The notes: a model not told the origin generated them from the letters alone. DNA of 64,000 nucleotides from Sphingorhabdus sp. EL138 (GCF_945890115.1 NZ_CAMDCK010000012.1:28982-92981), one strand, 5' to 3'; positions 51,078 through 62,428 are shown, counted from the stretch's first letter. Program-made: numbers and translations.

Positions 51078-51562
51078 ACCGTTTCTTCGCCCCCTTGATG
51101 CTTGCTTTCCTACTGCCTGCGTGCAGTTTGCAGCCATTGTATAGCGGTGGGTCAAAGGGGGCGGTGGCGCGTGCATTGGGAACCATCAGCGTCGCACCAA
51201 TCGAAGGCAAAAACGGTTGGCTGATGCGCAATGCATTGACCGACCGGCTTGGCGCTCAAGACAGCAATTCTGGCCAATTCCGCTTGGTTGTTGTACTGGA
51301 TGACCAAATTGAAGGTTTCGGCGTGCGCGCGGATGATACGATCACGCGGGAACGCCGGACTTTGCGTGCACGCTATCAACTTGTTTCGGTCGCGACGGGT
51401 GAGACTGTGCTGGATATGACCGCAGGATCGGACGCTGGCATTGACGTAGTCAGCTCGGAATATGCAACGATAGCTGGCGAAAACAGTGCGCTTGAAAACC
51501 TGACACAAAAGGTAGCGGATCAGATTTTCACCCGGCTTTCTATTTACGCGCGCGGCGAATGA
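51074..51562 (+). CDS. lptE: LPS assembly lipoprotein LptE
   Basis: Lipobox [11 protein letters not shown]; position between leuS and holA. Confidence 0.85.
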   Translation: MNRFFAPLMLAFLLPACSLQPLYSGGSKGAVARALGTISVAPIEGKNGWLMRNALTDRLGAQDSNSGQFRLVVVLDDQIEGFGVRADDTITRERRTLRARYQLVSVATGETVLDMTAGSDAGIDVVSSEYATIAGENSALENLTQKVADQIFTRLSIYARGE

Positions 51563-52581
51563 GCAGCGCAAAAGAGCGTAGCTTTATCAATGCCATCAGT
51601 GCACGCTCTGACGTTCGGCTGTTTTTCATATTCGGGCAGGACGAATCGGCTGTGGCCGATATTGCCGGGCAAATGTCGGCGCAACTGGCAGGCTCGGAAC
51701 GCATTGATATCGACAGCGACCGTATCCGCAATGACCCGGCCCTGTTGGCGGACGAGGCATCCGCGCTATCGCTGTTCGGCGATAAAAGGCACATCCGCCT
51801 CAATTTCCGCCGCGATGAGGGTTTAGCTGCAGTCGAGAATTTGCTCGCGCTTGAAGGCGACATAAGCCCGGTTATCGCAAGTGCCGGTAATTTGACCAAG
51901 GCGAGCAAATTGCGGAAGTTGCTGGAGGCGCATCCCCGCGCCATGACCCACATCTGTTATTTACCCGAAGAGGGCGACGCCGCGGCCGCAGTCATGGCTT
52001 ATGCGGCCACCACTGGGTTGAAGATCGATCGACCACTTGCCGCGCGTATTGCGCGCTACACAGGGCAAGACCGCAAGTTGGCGCAGGCCGAGATCGAAAA
52101 GCTATCCCTATATTATGATGCGTCACCGCAGCGTCCCGCCACGGTCGAAATAGCTATATTCGAAGCCCTATCGGCGGAAACTGGCGAAGAAAATATCAAC
52201 GGTCTCGTCCATGTCGTGATGGGCGGTGACTTGCGCGGTACGGGCCGCGAACTGGCCGCCGCACGTGACATGGGTGTGGACGCCATTCGCATCATCCGCG
52301 CCATGCAACGCCGCGCGACAACACTCGCCGCGATGCGGACAAAGGTCGACAATGGTGCAAATCCCGGGGCAGTGGTTAAGGCCACGCGTTCGATATTCTG
52401 GAAAGATGCCGACAGCTTCGCACAGCAACTTATGCGCTGGCCAGCCGTTCGGCTTGCCGGGCTAAACAGCCATTTGCTCGAGGTTGAGTCAAAGTTGATG
52501 CACGTCCGCGACGGGCTTGCCGTTACGATATTGGAAGAAGAGCTCGTCCGCATTGCCCGCGCAGCAGCACGTCGCGGCTAA
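51559..52581 (+). CDS. holA: DNA polymerase III subunit delta
   Basis: [14 protein letters not shown]...[20 protein letters not shown]; leuS-lptE-holA order. Confidence 0.92.
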   Translation: MSSAKERSFINAISARSDVRLFFIFGQDESAVADIAGQMSAQLAGSERIDIDSDRIRNDPALLADEASALSLFGDKRHIRLNFRRDEGLAAVENLLALEGDISPVIASAGNLTKASKLRKLLEAHPRAMTHICYLPEEGDAAAAVMAYAATTGLKIDRPLAARIARYTGQDRKLAQAEIEKLSLYYDASPQRPATVEIAIFEALSAETGEENINGLVHVVMGGDLRGTGRELAAARDMGVDAIRIIRAMQRRATTLAAMRTKVDNGANPGAVVKATRSIFWKDADSFAQQLMRWPAVRLAGLNSHLLEVESKLMHVRDGLAVTILEEELVRIARAAARRG

Positions 52582-52685
52582 CCACCGTGGGCGACTTGCG
52601 GATATTTAAAGGCACCACTGTTGCGCCAGCACCTTGCACCGTTTTGCTGCAGCCCCCACATCATTCTCACGAAAGGTATCTTTTC

Positions 52686-53078
52686 ATGGAAAAAATTATC
52701 AAGTCCGATGCGGCATGGCGCGCAGAATTGGACCCCGTTCAATATCATGTCTTGCGTGAGGCTGGCACTGAACGCGCCTTTGCGGGTAAACTGACCGATG
52801 AAAAGCGCGAAGGCGAATTTCGCTGTGCGGGCTGCGGCACTACCCTGTTTGTTTCGGACACGAAATTTGACAGCGGCTCGGGTTGGCCAAGCTTTACCGC
52901 GCCCGCAGATAATGAGGCTGTCGAAGAGCACAGCGATACATCACACGGCATGGTCCGCATTGAAGTGCGCTGTGCCGCATGTGAGGGGCATTTGGGCCAT
53001 GTCTTCCCGGATGGGCCTGGACCGACGGGCCTGCGTTACTGCATAAACAGCGCAGCGCTTGCATTCGATCCTGAATAA
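52686..53078 (+). CDS. msrB: Peptide-methionine (R)-S-oxide reductase
   Basis: [26 protein letters not shown]...[32 protein letters not shown]. Confidence 0.96.
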   Translation: MEKIIKSDAAWRAELDPVQYHVLREAGTERAFAGKLTDEKREGEFRCAGCGTTLFVSDTKFDSGSGWPSFTAPADNEAVEEHSDTSHGMVRIEVRCAACEGHLGHVFPDGPGPTGLRYCINSAALAFDPE

Positions 53079-53086
53079 CAAGGTGC

Positions 53087-55162
53087 TTGTCGACGGTTAT
53101 GGGACTGGGTAACACAGCTGTTATGGTACGCGCGCGCAAGATTTCGAAAGAACGTGGCCCAATGGGAACATGGATGCTCCGTATCGTCAAAGCGGGCGTG
53201 ATCGCCGCACTGCTAGGGGTCATAGTGCTTGGCATTTTTGTCGCGACTGCACGTGGCGAAATTGACAGTTTTGAAGATCTGAAAGCCTCGCCGAACGGGC
53301 AAATGATCCGCATACGTGCCGCAGACGGCACTGTCATTCAATCGCTTGGCCCGAGTTTCGGACGTTGGCTGACCATCGACCAATTGCCGTCCGAAATGAA
53401 GGACGCGATGGTCGCTGTCGAAGACCGCCGATATTATTTGCACCCCGGTGTCGACCCCATTGGCATTACGCGGTCCGTATATGTAAGGACAATTGAAGGT
53501 CGCTGGACACAAGGCGGTTCAACCATCACGCAACAATTGGCCCGCAACATATATCTGAATAGCAACAAGGAGTTTGGGCGCAAAATTCGCGAGGTCATCC
53601 TTGCGCTGGCTATGGAAACCAAATTCTCCAAGGACCAGATCCTCGAGCTCTATTTGAATAAAGTATATTTCGGTGGCGGCGCTTATGGGGTTGATGCCGC
53701 AAGTCGCCGTTTCTTTGACCATGGCGCAGAAGATATCAGCCTTGCCGAGGCCGCCATTATCGCAGGTCTAGTAAAAGCCCCCTCACGCTATGCACCAACC
53801 GCCGATGCGCAGGCCGCCTTGGACAGGGCAAAGGTGGTGGTTGCGGTCATGCAGGATGCAGGGATGATTAGCTCGGCTGAGGCTGCGAGCGTTGACCTGA
53901 CCGGAGTCCGCTTGGCCGCTCAAGCGCCCCAAGACAGCGTACGTTACTTCACAGATTGGGTTTTGCCGCAGTTGGACGGCCTTATTGACGAAACTGAAAA
54001 ACCAATCGATGTCTGGACGACGCTGGACCTGAAAATGCAGCGCGCTGCGACCTCAGCGATTGCGGCAAATGCCCCCCGCGGGGCACAAGGCGCGCTTGTG
54101 TCGATTGACCGCGACGGTGCGGTGAAGGCGATGGTGGGCGGGACCGATTATGTGACCAGCAATTACAATCGTGCGGTTACCGCGGTGCGTCAACCAGGCT
54201 CGGCCTGGAAGTTATTCGTGTATCTCACCGCACTGGAGGCAGGTTACCGGCCTGAAGACCTGGTGGAAGACAAGCCCGTCGAAATCGAAGGCTGGCAGCC
54301 TAAAAACAGCGGTGGCAATTTTGCTGGCGAAATTTCCCTTCGTACCGCTTTTGCCTATTCCAAAAACACCATCGCTGCCCAAATCGGGCAAGACGTCGGC
54401 ACCAGCAGCATCGCCAATATGGCACGCAGGTTCGGGATCACTACCCCTGTCAACACGCTGCCGTCGATGGTGCTGGGCACATCAGATGCCCGCGTTATCG
54501 ATATGGCTCAGGCGTTCGCCGCGGTTGCAGCCGGTGGACGTAATGTCACCCCTTATGGCATAAAGAAGGTCACGACGATTGATGGTGAAATTCTATATGC
54601 GGCGAAGCCGTCAAGCACGGTGCAGTTGGTTGACGATTGGGTTGCAGGCGCAATGACCGATTTATTGCAAACCGCTGTCGCCACGGGCACCGGGCGGGCC
54701 GCAAATATTGGGCGGCCCGCCGCGGGCAAAACCGGGACAACGTCAAGCAATAAGGACGGATGGTTTCTAGGCTTCTCCAGCGGCCTTACAACGGGCGTGT
54801 GGATGGGTCGCGACGACGCTAAGTCAATTGGTGGCCTAGAAGGCGGCCGCGCGCCTGCGCAAGCCTGGGCAGCCTATATGCGCGTCGCTGTGGCCGGACG
54901 CCCCGTAGAGAAATTCGCAACGGAGGTCACTTTCCCAGAAGCCCTTGAAGGTGAGGAGTCCTTACTTGGCGCAGACGAAATGCTGCTGTTCGATGAAAAT
55001 GGCATGCCGATTGAAGGTGACCCCCTAATGGAAGACCCGAACCTTGCGCCAACGACGGAGCCAGAGTCGGAACCGCTGGATGATGTGTTTATCGAAAGGG
55101 CCCTAAATGGTCAGCGTGATCAGCGACCAACACCAGAAGAAGGGCGCGGCGATCCGCGTTGA
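53087..55162 (+). CDS. Class A penicillin-binding protein (GT51 + transpeptidase); start may be 53123
   Basis: VAVEDRRYYLHPGVDPIGITRS...GGSTITQQLARNIYL...RQPGSAWKLFVYLTALE...GKTGTTSSNKDGWFLGF. Confidence 0.94.
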   Translation: MSTVMGLGNTAVMVRARKISKERGPMGTWMLRIVKAGVIAALLGVIVLGIFVATARGEIDSFEDLKASPNGQMIRIRAADGTVIQSLGPSFGRWLTIDQLPSEMKDAMVAVEDRRYYLHPGVDPIGITRSVYVRTIEGRWTQGGSTITQQLARNIYLNSNKEFGRKIREVILALAMETKFSKDQILELYLNKVYFGGGAYGVDAASRRFFDHGAEDISLAEAAIIAGLVKAPSRYAPTADAQAALDRAKVVVAVMQDAGMISSAEAASVDLTGVRLAAQAPQDSVRYFTDWVLPQLDGLIDETEKPIDVWTTLDLKMQRAATSAIAANAPRGAQGALVSIDRDGAVKAMVGGTDYVTSNYNRAVTAVRQPGSAWKLFVYLTALEAGYRPEDLVEDKPVEIEGWQPKNSGGNFAGEISLRTAFAYSKNTIAAQIGQDVGTSSIANMARRFGITTPVNTLPSMVLGTSDARVIDMAQAFAAVAAGGRNVTPYGIKKVTTIDGEILYAAKPSSTVQLVDDWVAGAMTDLLQTAVATGTGRAANIGRPAAGKTGTTSSNKDGWFLGFSSGLTTGVWMGRDDAKSIGGLEGGRAPAQAWAAYMRVAVAGRPVEKFATEVTFPEALEGEESLLGADEMLLFDENGMPIEGDPLMEDPNLAPTTEPESEPLDDVFIERALNGQRDQRPTPEEGRGDPR

Positions 55163-55182
55163 AAGTTTCGTCCCTTCGGAGC

Positions 55183-56247
55183 TTACAGTGCGTGGCCGGT
55201 CCGGCTTTTCTTGGTTTCAAGATAATCGACATTGTGAGGATTGGCGGCGATTTTAAGCGGAAGCCGCTCGGCGACCGTGATGCCCGCTTTTTGTAGGCCA
55301 TCCACCTTTTCAGGATTGTTGGTCAACAGGCGCACCCGTTCTACACCCAGTAATTCCAGCATCCGTGCGGCTACCGAAAAATCGCGGGCATCAATCGCAA
55401 AGCCCAAACGGGTATTGGCATCGACGGTATCAAATCCCTGATCCTGCAGCGCATAAGCGCGCAGCTTGTTGATCAAGCCAATGCCACGCCCCTCTTGTCG
55501 CAAATACAATAATATCCCCCAATTTGCGTCCGAAATCTGTTGCAAAGCTTCGTGCAATTGCGGGCCGCAATCGCATTTCAGGCTGCCGAGAACATCGCCA
55601 GTCAGGCATTCACTGTGTAACCGGACAACTGGAGTTGAAGAATCGCGCGTACCCATCAACAACGCCACATGGTCAGACGCATCTACGGCTGTCCGGAACG
55701 CTACAATTTCCGCTTTGGCATTGGCGACAACGGGAAGCTTGGCCCGCGCGGCAATGCGCAAGGCGCCGCTGTCGTCAAAGGCAGCGACATCTTGCGGCCT
55801 GACGTAAACGGGGTTCTCACCTGCGTCCCCCAACACCAGAAATGCCGGAAGCAAACCTGCCAAACGCGCAAGTTCGATCGCCGCCGTCGCTGATGGGCCA
55901 TTATCCAGCGGCAGCGCCGCAAAGGGGCCCTTCATCGGATAGGCAAGGTCAAGGCTTGGGTCCGCTACCGCCAAAGCGAGCCGCAGGTCGAGATCAGCAG
56001 GCGCCTTGATAAGCACCGGAAGGTCGCCATCTGCCGCAGCGCGTTGGTTCGTTAATTTTAGCGTCGCCGCCCGGCTTGCCGAGAGCAATATTGCATGCGC
56101 GCCGGAAATACCCTGCGCTGTTTCGACCGCAAGCACGGTAAGCGCTTTGTCCAAATGCTGCACCGTCACTGGCCAACCACGACGCAGCGCATCAATCGCC
56201 ATTGCTGCGCGGCGTGAGTCTCCCAACGCTGCGCTTGCCGCGATCAA
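55183..56247 (-). CDS. ribA: GTP cyclohydrolase II
   Basis: VRLHSECLTGDVLGSLKCDCGPQLHEAL...LYLRQEGRGIGLINKLRAYALQDQGFDTVDAN. Confidence 0.94.
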   Translation of the reverse strand: MIAASAALGDSRRAAMAIDALRRGWPVTVQHLDKALTVLAVETAQGISGAHAILLSASRAATLKLTNQRAAADGDLPVLIKAPADLDLRLALAVADPSLDLAYPMKGPFAALPLDNGPSATAAIELARLAGLLPAFLVLGDAGENPVYVRPQDVAAFDDSGALRIAARAKLPVVANAKAEIVAFRTAVDASDHVALLMGTRDSSTPVVRLHSECLTGDVLGSLKCDCGPQLHEALQQISDANWGILLYLRQEGRGIGLINKLRAYALQDQGFDTVDANTRLGFAIDARDFSVAARMLELLGVERVRLLTNNPEKVDGLQKAGITVAERLPLKIAANPHNVDYLETKKSRTGHAL

Positions 56248-57050
56248 AAGTTGAATTCCGTGACGATCGGCGCATGGTCGGATGGCTTGCCCCAGCCGCG
56301 CACATGTTTATGCACGCTATGCGCCTTTGCCTTCTCTTTCAAATCAGGGGTAACCCACATATGATCGAGCCTGCGTCCGCGGTCGGACGTTTCCCAATCC
56401 TGCGCGCGATAGCTCCACCAGGTATATAATTTCTTCGACGGATCGACAAAATGCCGCGCAACATCCACCCAGTCTGCCGCTGCCTGAATTTCCGCCAGAT
56501 GTTCAATTTCAATGCGGGTATGGCTGACGACATTGACCAATTGTTTGTGGCTCCAGACATCTTGCTCAAGCGGCGCAACATTGAAATCACCCGTGAGGAC
56601 GGTCGGTTGCGTGACGTTACGTGACCATTCGGCCATACGTTTTAAGAAAGCCAGCTTCTGTCCGAATTTGGAGTTAACCTCGCTGTCGGGGACTTCGCCC
56701 CCGGCGGGAATATAAACATTGTCGATCCGTACGCCCTTGGCTGCGTCGATATTTAACTCTGCGCCGACATGGCGCGCCTCGCCATTGGCCTGCCAATCCT
56801 CAACCCTGCGGTTAATCAACGGCAGTTTGCTAACGATTGCAACGCCATGATGCATGGGCATGCCGTTGACGACAAAATGACGATAACCCAATTGGCGGAA
56901 CAATCCTTCGGGAAACAGGCTGTCGATGACTTTGGTTTCCTGAAGGCATAAAACGTCGGGCGCTTCTTCCTTCAAATAGCGTTCGACAATGTCGATACGG
57001 GCGCGGACAGAGTTTATATTCCACGAAGCGATGCGAATGGTCTGGGACAT
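56244..57050 (-). CDS. xth: Exodeoxyribonuclease III
   Basis: IRIASWNINSVRARID...DVLCLQETKVID...YTWWSYRAQDWETSDRGRRLDHMWVTP. Confidence 0.95.
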   Translation of the reverse strand: MSQTIRIASWNINSVRARIDIVERYLKEEAPDVLCLQETKVIDSLFPEGLFRQLGYRHFVVNGMPMHHGVAIVSKLPLINRRVEDWQANGEARHVGAELNIDAAKGVRIDNVYIPAGGEVPDSEVNSKFGQKLAFLKRMAEWSRNVTQPTVLTGDFNVAPLEQDVWSHKQLVNVVSHTRIEIEHLAEIQAAADWVDVARHFVDPSKKLYTWWSYRAQDWETSDRGRRLDHMWVTPDLKEKAKAHSVHKHVRGWGKPSDHAPIVTEFNF

Positions 57051-57108
57051 AAGACCAAACCCCTAGATGCCTGAAGCGTCAGGAGCAAGCCGGTGCAGAC
57101 ATTTGCCT

Positions 57109-57137
57109 TAAAAAAGCAAAGCCCCCACCCCGGGGGC
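57109..57137 (-). terminator. Rho-independent terminator (minus strand), between lolA and xth
   Basis: On minus strand GCCCCC-GGGGT-GGGGGC-TTTGCTTTTTT. Confidence 0.75.
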
Positions 57138-57333
57138 ATTTGGGATGAGGGCTAGGCTTGCGTTCGTCACGCCGATATCAGCGATGATTAAAGTCGTGGG
57201 AAACAGGGGGAAAACCACACGAATATTCGGCCGCTGACAAAATATTTATACCGAGGCCTTCCTGTCGTTCAGATGAACAACACTCAAGCACGGCGCAACT
57301 GGTCGGTGGTGCGCTTCCGTTCATCGCCTGATG

Positions 57334-57957
57334 TTACGATTTTCGCCTAACCGGTCGCGGATCTTTCCATGTGAACGCGTTTTTTGCGATCGTGCCATTA
57401 TAGCTAATATCGGTGAGTCGAATGGTGGTGCGGTTGTTTTTGGAATCGAGCGCGACCCAGCCATTCAAAGTCAATCCGCCCGGCGCGCCGGGTTTGTCCA
57501 CGAATATCATCGTGATGGTGCCATATTCGGGGCGCTTTGGGTCGCGGACTTCGACACTGACAACGTCATTAGTGGAAGTGGGCAGTATTTTGCCAAAGCG
57601 CGCAAGATCCTGACCGGGGTCTAGGAGGGCAGCCAGCGGACTGTTGCGGATCGGCCAGCGCTGGACTTGCCTCACCTCATAATCCACCATCGTCAGCGCA
57701 CGACCGTCGGCGACAATCAACAGCGGCACGTCTTTCTGATATTCGAAACGCACTTGCCCAGGCCGCTTCAACAGCAACTTGCCAGTCAGCGTCCCGCCGC
57801 TCCGGTCTGTCTGCGTGAAATTCGCCGACATCGTGCCCACGGCTTTCATATGCTGCACAACCCGCGCCATTTGCTCGGACGAAGACTGCGCAGGGCTAGG
57901 CGTCGTTGCAACAAGCGCAATCGGCACGAACAACATGGCATATTTTGAAAAAGTCAT
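57334..57957 (-). CDS. lolA: Outer membrane lipoprotein carrier protein LolA
   Basis: TMSANFTQTDRSGGTLTGKLLLKRPGQVRFEYQKDVPLLIVADG; signal peptide. Confidence 0.93.
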   Translation of the reverse strand: MTFSKYAMLFVPIALVATTPSPAQSSSEQMARVVQHMKAVGTMSANFTQTDRSGGTLTGKLLLKRPGQVRFEYQKDVPLLIVADGRALTMVDYEVRQVQRWPIRNSPLAALLDPGQDLARFGKILPTSTNDVVSVEVRDPKRPEYGTITMIFVDKPGAPGGLTLNGWVALDSKNNRTTIRLTDISYNGTIAKNAFTWKDPRPVRRKS

Positions 57958-58022
57958 CTGTGTTTCCTAAGGGTGGGTGGCAGCAGTCACTATCTGGACT
58001 GCCTTGAACCCCATCTTAATGG

Positions 58023-60347
58023 CTAAACTGGGTCGCCGTTGCGGTCGCGCAGTACTTCGCGGCGGCCAATATGGTTCGGTGCGCTGATGAAGCCGTCTTC
58101 TTCCATCCGGTCAATCAACCGTGCCGCGCTATTATAACCGATGCGCAATTGCCGTTGAATCCAGCTTGTCGAGGCCTTCTGGCTTTCGAACACGATCTGG
58201 CACGCTTTGCGATATTGCGAATCTTCTTCGCTGTCATCGCCGCCCATACCGCCAAAGTCGAAACCGCCATCTTCGGGTTCTTCCGTCACGGCTTGAATAT
58301 ATTCAGGCTGCCCTTGGCCACGCCAGTGGTCGGCAACGCGGCGCACTTCATCGTCGGAGACAAAAGGTCCGTGAATACGCGTCAATCCGCGGCCGCCTGC
58401 CATATAGAGCATATCGCCCTTGCCTAGCAGCTGTTCTGCGCCTTGTTCCCCAAGAATGGTCCGGCTGTCGATTTTCGACGTGACATGGAAGGAAATACGG
58501 GTGGGCAGGTTTGCCTTGATAACGCCCGTGATAACATCGACCGAGGGGCGCTGCGTTGCCATGATCAAGTGGATCCCCGCCGCCCGCGCCTTTTGCGCCA
58601 GACGCTGAATCAGGAACTCCACTTCTTTACCCGCCGTCATCATCAAGTCCGCCAACTCATCAACGATGATCACAATTTGCGGCATGGGTTCGTAAGCGAG
58701 GCTTTCTTCCTCATATTGCGGTTGGCCAGTCATCGGGTCGTAGCCGATTTGCACCTTGCGGCCCAATGGCGCGCCTTTAGCCTTTGCACCGCGCACTTTT
58801 TCGTTGAAGTTCGCAAGGTTACGCACGCCAAGCGAGGACATCATGCGGTACCGCTCCTCCATCTGCTCAACTGCCCATTTAAGGGCGCGAATGGCCTTTG
58901 CGGGCTCAGTCACCACAGGCGACAGCAGATGCGGAATGTCGTCATAGCTGCTCAGTTCCAGCATCTTGGGATCGATCATGATCATCCGGCATTGGTCAGG
59001 CGTCAGACGGTAGAGCAGCGACAGGATCATACAGTTCAGGCCAACCGATTTTCCTGACCCGGTTGTCCCTGCAACCAACAGATGCGGCATTGGCGCAAGG
59101 TCAGCAATAACCGGATCGCCAGAGATATTCTTGCCCAAGATAATCGGCAATGCGCCCTTTTGCTCCGCAAAAGCATCCGAGCCCACCATCTCTTGAAACA
59201 CCACAGCCTCTCGGTGCGCATTGGGTAGTTCAATGCCCATCACCGTCCGGCCAGGGATAGTCGAGACGCGCGCGGACAGCGCGGACATGTTGCGCGCAAT
59301 GTCTTCGGCCAACTGAACGACGCGGCTGGATTTGATACCTGCCGCTGGCTCAAGTTCGTACATTGTGACGACAGGGCCTGGGCGAACAGCGACAATCTGC
59401 CCCTTTACATGGAAGTCATCCAGCACCGACTCCAGCAACCGAGCGTTGGCTTCCAACGCCGCCTTGTCGAGTTTGGGCACTGAAATTGTAGGTGGCGGAT
59501 CGAGCAACTCAAGAGATGGCAGAATAAAGCTGCCAAAGAAGTCGCCTTGCCGCGCGCCGGTGGAAAAAGCTGCTTTTTTGGGCGCGAGCGTGCGGTCCTC
59601 AATCACCGGCGGCTTGCGTTGATCTGGTTCCACGGCCTTGCGTGGCGGCTTGGGTTCGACAATCTGTGGCGCGGGCAGGTCGTCGCCCGCTAAGGCCAAA
59701 TTGCCAGCATTGGCGCTTCCAAATTTAGGTATCGTCAGTGTCGGGATACGCAACAATGGACGTTCCAGCTGAAGCGACCGGATGACCAACGCCACACCGC
59801 CCGCCAAAGCGCCGAGTATCAGGGAAACCCGAAGCAATATTCCGAATATGCCCTGAATTTGGATCATAAGCGCACTGGCAGCATTGCCCAACAGCAGGGC
59901 AAATAACCCGCCCCATCCCGCCGGAAACCCGATACCACTACCCTGTTGCCAATAGGACATGCCAAAACCGACCAGCAACATACCGATCAGGCATAATGAT
60001 AATTGTCGTTTCCATTGCGGTTGTGGAACATCACGCCACAAACGCCGCGCAAAAACCAGCATCAGCGGCAACAAGAATATGGCTGGCACGCCGAACAGGA
60101 AAAGCATTGCGTCCGCCACATACGCGCCGGCTTGCCCCATCCAGTTGTGCTGCACATCTGCCGCTGCGCTATTAAATGCCGCGTCGCCTGCCGAATAGCT
60201 GAGCAGTGCCAGTCCGTAAAATATGGCGAACAGCCCTAAGGCCGCCGCGCAAAACAACGCGCCGCTGCGGATCAATGACGCACGCATCATCTGACGCCAA
60301 TTGGCGAGGTTCGATTTCGGGCTAAATTTTGAAACGCGCAAGGCCAT
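58023..60347 (-). CDS. ftsK: DNA translocase FtsK
   Basis: Multi-TM N-terminus; LLVAGTTGSGKSVGLNCMILSLLYR; VIIVDELADLMM; C-terminal gamma domain. Confidence 0.96.
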   Translation of the reverse strand: MALRVSKFSPKSNLANWRQMMRASLIRSGALFCAAALGLFAIFYGLALLSYSAGDAAFNSAAADVQHNWMGQAGAYVADAMLFLFGVPAIFLLPLMLVFARRLWRDVPQPQWKRQLSLCLIGMLLVGFGMSYWQQGSGIGFPAGWGGLFALLLGNAASALMIQIQGIFGILLRVSLILGALAGGVALVIRSLQLERPLLRIPTLTIPKFGSANAGNLALAGDDLPAPQIVEPKPPRKAVEPDQRKPPVIEDRTLAPKKAAFSTGARQGDFFGSFILPSLELLDPPPTISVPKLDKAALEANARLLESVLDDFHVKGQIVAVRPGPVVTMYELEPAAGIKSSRVVQLAEDIARNMSALSARVSTIPGRTVMGIELPNAHREAVVFQEMVGSDAFAEQKGALPIILGKNISGDPVIADLAPMPHLLVAGTTGSGKSVGLNCMILSLLYRLTPDQCRMIMIDPKMLELSSYDDIPHLLSPVVTEPAKAIRALKWAVEQMEERYRMMSSLGVRNLANFNEKVRGAKAKGAPLGRKVQIGYDPMTGQPQYEEESLAYEPMPQIVIIVDELADLMMTAGKEVEFLIQRLAQKARAAGIHLIMATQRPSVDVITGVIKANLPTRISFHVTSKIDSRTILGEQGAEQLLGKGDMLYMAGGRGLTRIHGPFVSDDEVRRVADHWRGQGQPEYIQAVTEEPEDGGFDFGGMGGDDSEEDSQYRKACQIVFESQKASTSWIQRQLRIGYNSAARLIDRMEEDGFISAPNHIGRREVLRDRNGDPV

Positions 60348-60512
60348 GTTACGAATGCCGATATGTATGAAGTCGCAAAGGACCGAATGCGCCCCTTTTC
60401 GGCGTCAGCGGACTCCTCGTCAAGTATTAGAGGGCAAAAGGGGAACCTGACTAGTTTGATACGGCCAAAATCCTCCTTTGAATCCCGCGCTTGCTTGGGG
60501 CATAAGCGGCAT

Positions 60513-61736
60513 ATGGAAAACAAGGCAGATATAATCATCATCGGTGGCGGCCTCATTGGTCTCACGCAAGCTCTGGCGCTGGCATCGCAAGGTATCACCA
60601 GCCATGTCATTGACCGCGCCGATCAGGCGAACATGCTCGACGCTGGTTATGACGGACGCACTTTTGCGATATCCAGCTCAAGCTACAAATTATTTGAAGC
60701 AATGGGCCTTGGCCATGCTTTGGCTGGCAAAGGCTGCCCCATTGAAAAAATTTGGGTAAGCGACGGGCTAAAACCGGGGTCACTCGACTTCGCTCCAGCC
60801 GAAGATGATGGCTTTTTAGGCCAGATGTTTGAAAGCCGTTATTTGCGTGGCGTGCTTTACAAGGCAGCGCAGGAACATGCGGCAATCCAACTGCACATGC
60901 CGACAAACATCATCCACAAGTCGCGAGATGCCAGCACAGTGACGGTCACGCTAGAAGGTGGAAAAATATTGACCGCAGACCTGATGATCGTTGCCGAAGG
61001 CCGCAAGAGCGAGACCCGCGAAGAGGCCGGAATCCACATTGCGCATTGGCAATATGCGCATCACGCTATTGTTGGCGCGATTTATCATGAACGGCCGCAC
61101 AACAATATCGCTTATGAAATTTTTTATCCGACAGGGCCTTTTGCCGTTCTGCCCATGTTGGATGACGAACATGGCCGCCACCGTTCAGCGCTTGTCTGGT
61201 CCGTTGAATCCAAGGATGCTGCTGGCTACCTAAAATTATCGCCGCGCGGTTATGCTGCCGAACTTGAAAAGGGCATGGGCGGATTGTTAGGTAAGGTCGA
61301 ATTGTCCGCGCCTTTGTCGTCTTACAAATTGGGTTTCCACCATGCGGCGTCGATTACAGCGGAACGCATGGTGCTAATCGGCGATAGTGCGCACGGCATT
61401 CACCCGATTGCGGGTCAGGGGCTGAATTTGGGCCTACGCGATGTCGCTGCGCTAACTGAGGTACTCGTGGACGGCATGCGTCTTGGTCTTGATTTTGGCG
61501 ATGCGCAATTGCTGGACCGCTATGGCCGATGGCGCAGTATCGACACCTTGCTGATCGCGGTTTCTACAGACGGGCTGAACCGGTTATTTTCCATTCCCGG
61601 TAAAACGGCCTCAGCAGTGCGTCGTTTCGGGATGGCAATGGTGCAGCGCGCTGCGCCGGCCAAGGCGTTTTTCATGGCCGAGGCACGGGGCGAAAGCGGC
61701 GCGCTGCCCAAAATGCTTCAAGGTGTTGCGGTCTAA
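60513..61736 (+). CDS. UbiH/UbiF/Coq6-type FAD-dependent hydroxylase
   Basis: ADIIIIGGGLIGLTQALALA...MVLIGDSAHGIHPIAGQGLNLGLRDVAAL. Confidence 0.92.
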   Translation: MENKADIIIIGGGLIGLTQALALASQGITSHVIDRADQANMLDAGYDGRTFAISSSSYKLFEAMGLGHALAGKGCPIEKIWVSDGLKPGSLDFAPAEDDGFLGQMFESRYLRGVLYKAAQEHAAIQLHMPTNIIHKSRDASTVTVTLEGGKILTADLMIVAEGRKSETREEAGIHIAHWQYAHHAIVGAIYHERPHNNIAYEIFYPTGPFAVLPMLDDEHGRHRSALVWSVESKDAAGYLKLSPRGYAAELEKGMGGLLGKVELSAPLSSYKLGFHHAASITAERMVLIGDSAHGIHPIAGQGLNLGLRDVAALTEVLVDGMRLGLDFGDAQLLDRYGRWRSIDTLLIAVSTDGLNRLFSIPGKTASAVRRFGMAMVQRAAPAKAFFMAEARGESGALPKMLQGVAV

Positions 61737-61742
61737 AGCCGA

Positions 61743-62408
61743 TTAACCCTGCGTTACAGGGACAAGGCGAATTTCAACGCGGCGGTTGGCCGAACGGCCT
61801 GCGGCGTCGAGATTGCTCGCCTTTGGCTGGCTCTCGCCATAACCACGAGTTGCCAATCGCGCGGATTGAACGCCGCGTGACGACAAATAGTCGGCAACCG
61901 ACGATGCGCGGCGCTCTGACAATGATTGGTTATATGCGTCGGAACCCGCAGAGTCGGTATGTCCCATGACATCAACATAGGTTTTCTCATACTGAATCAA
62001 TGTTGACGCAACTTGGTCTAGCGTATTGCGAAAGCCCGCATCAATGTTTGCGCTGTCGACGCCAAAGGTCACTTCCGACGGCATATCAAGAACGAGATTG
62101 TCTCCGTCACGAACCACATTGATGCCCGTTCCAGCGGTTTGCTGACGCAACTTTCTTTCTTGCTCATCCATGTAATAGCCAACGCCAGCGCCAGCCAATG
62201 CACCGATACCCGCGCCAACGATTTTTTCCGTACGATCACGGCGCCCGCCGATCAAATCACCCAGTAGATAGCCACCCAGTGCCCCGCCAATACCGCCAAT
62301 GGCGGCTTTAGAAATTGTGCGATTCCCGGTTTCGGGATCCGTTACACAAGCCGACAGCGGGAGCAGCGCCACAACCAGTCCTATAGTTATCATTCGGTTT
62401 TTCTTCAT
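61743..62408 (-). CDS. OmpA family lipoprotein (glycine-zipper + OmpA C-terminal)
   Basis: Lipobox LLPLSACV; GGALGGYLLGDLIGG; TYVDVMGHTDSAGSDAYNQSLSERRASSVADYL. Confidence 0.94.
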   Translation of the reverse strand: MKKNRMITIGLVVALLPLSACVTDPETGNRTISKAAIGGIGGALGGYLLGDLIGGRRDRTEKIVGAGIGALAGAGVGYYMDEQERKLRQQTAGTGINVVRDGDNLVLDMPSEVTFGVDSANIDAGFRNTLDQVASTLIQYEKTYVDVMGHTDSAGSDAYNQSLSERRASSVADYLSSRGVQSARLATRGYGESQPKASNLDAAGRSANRRVEIRLVPVTQG

Positions 62409-62428
62409 AATTTTCCCTTTCTGCTAGA

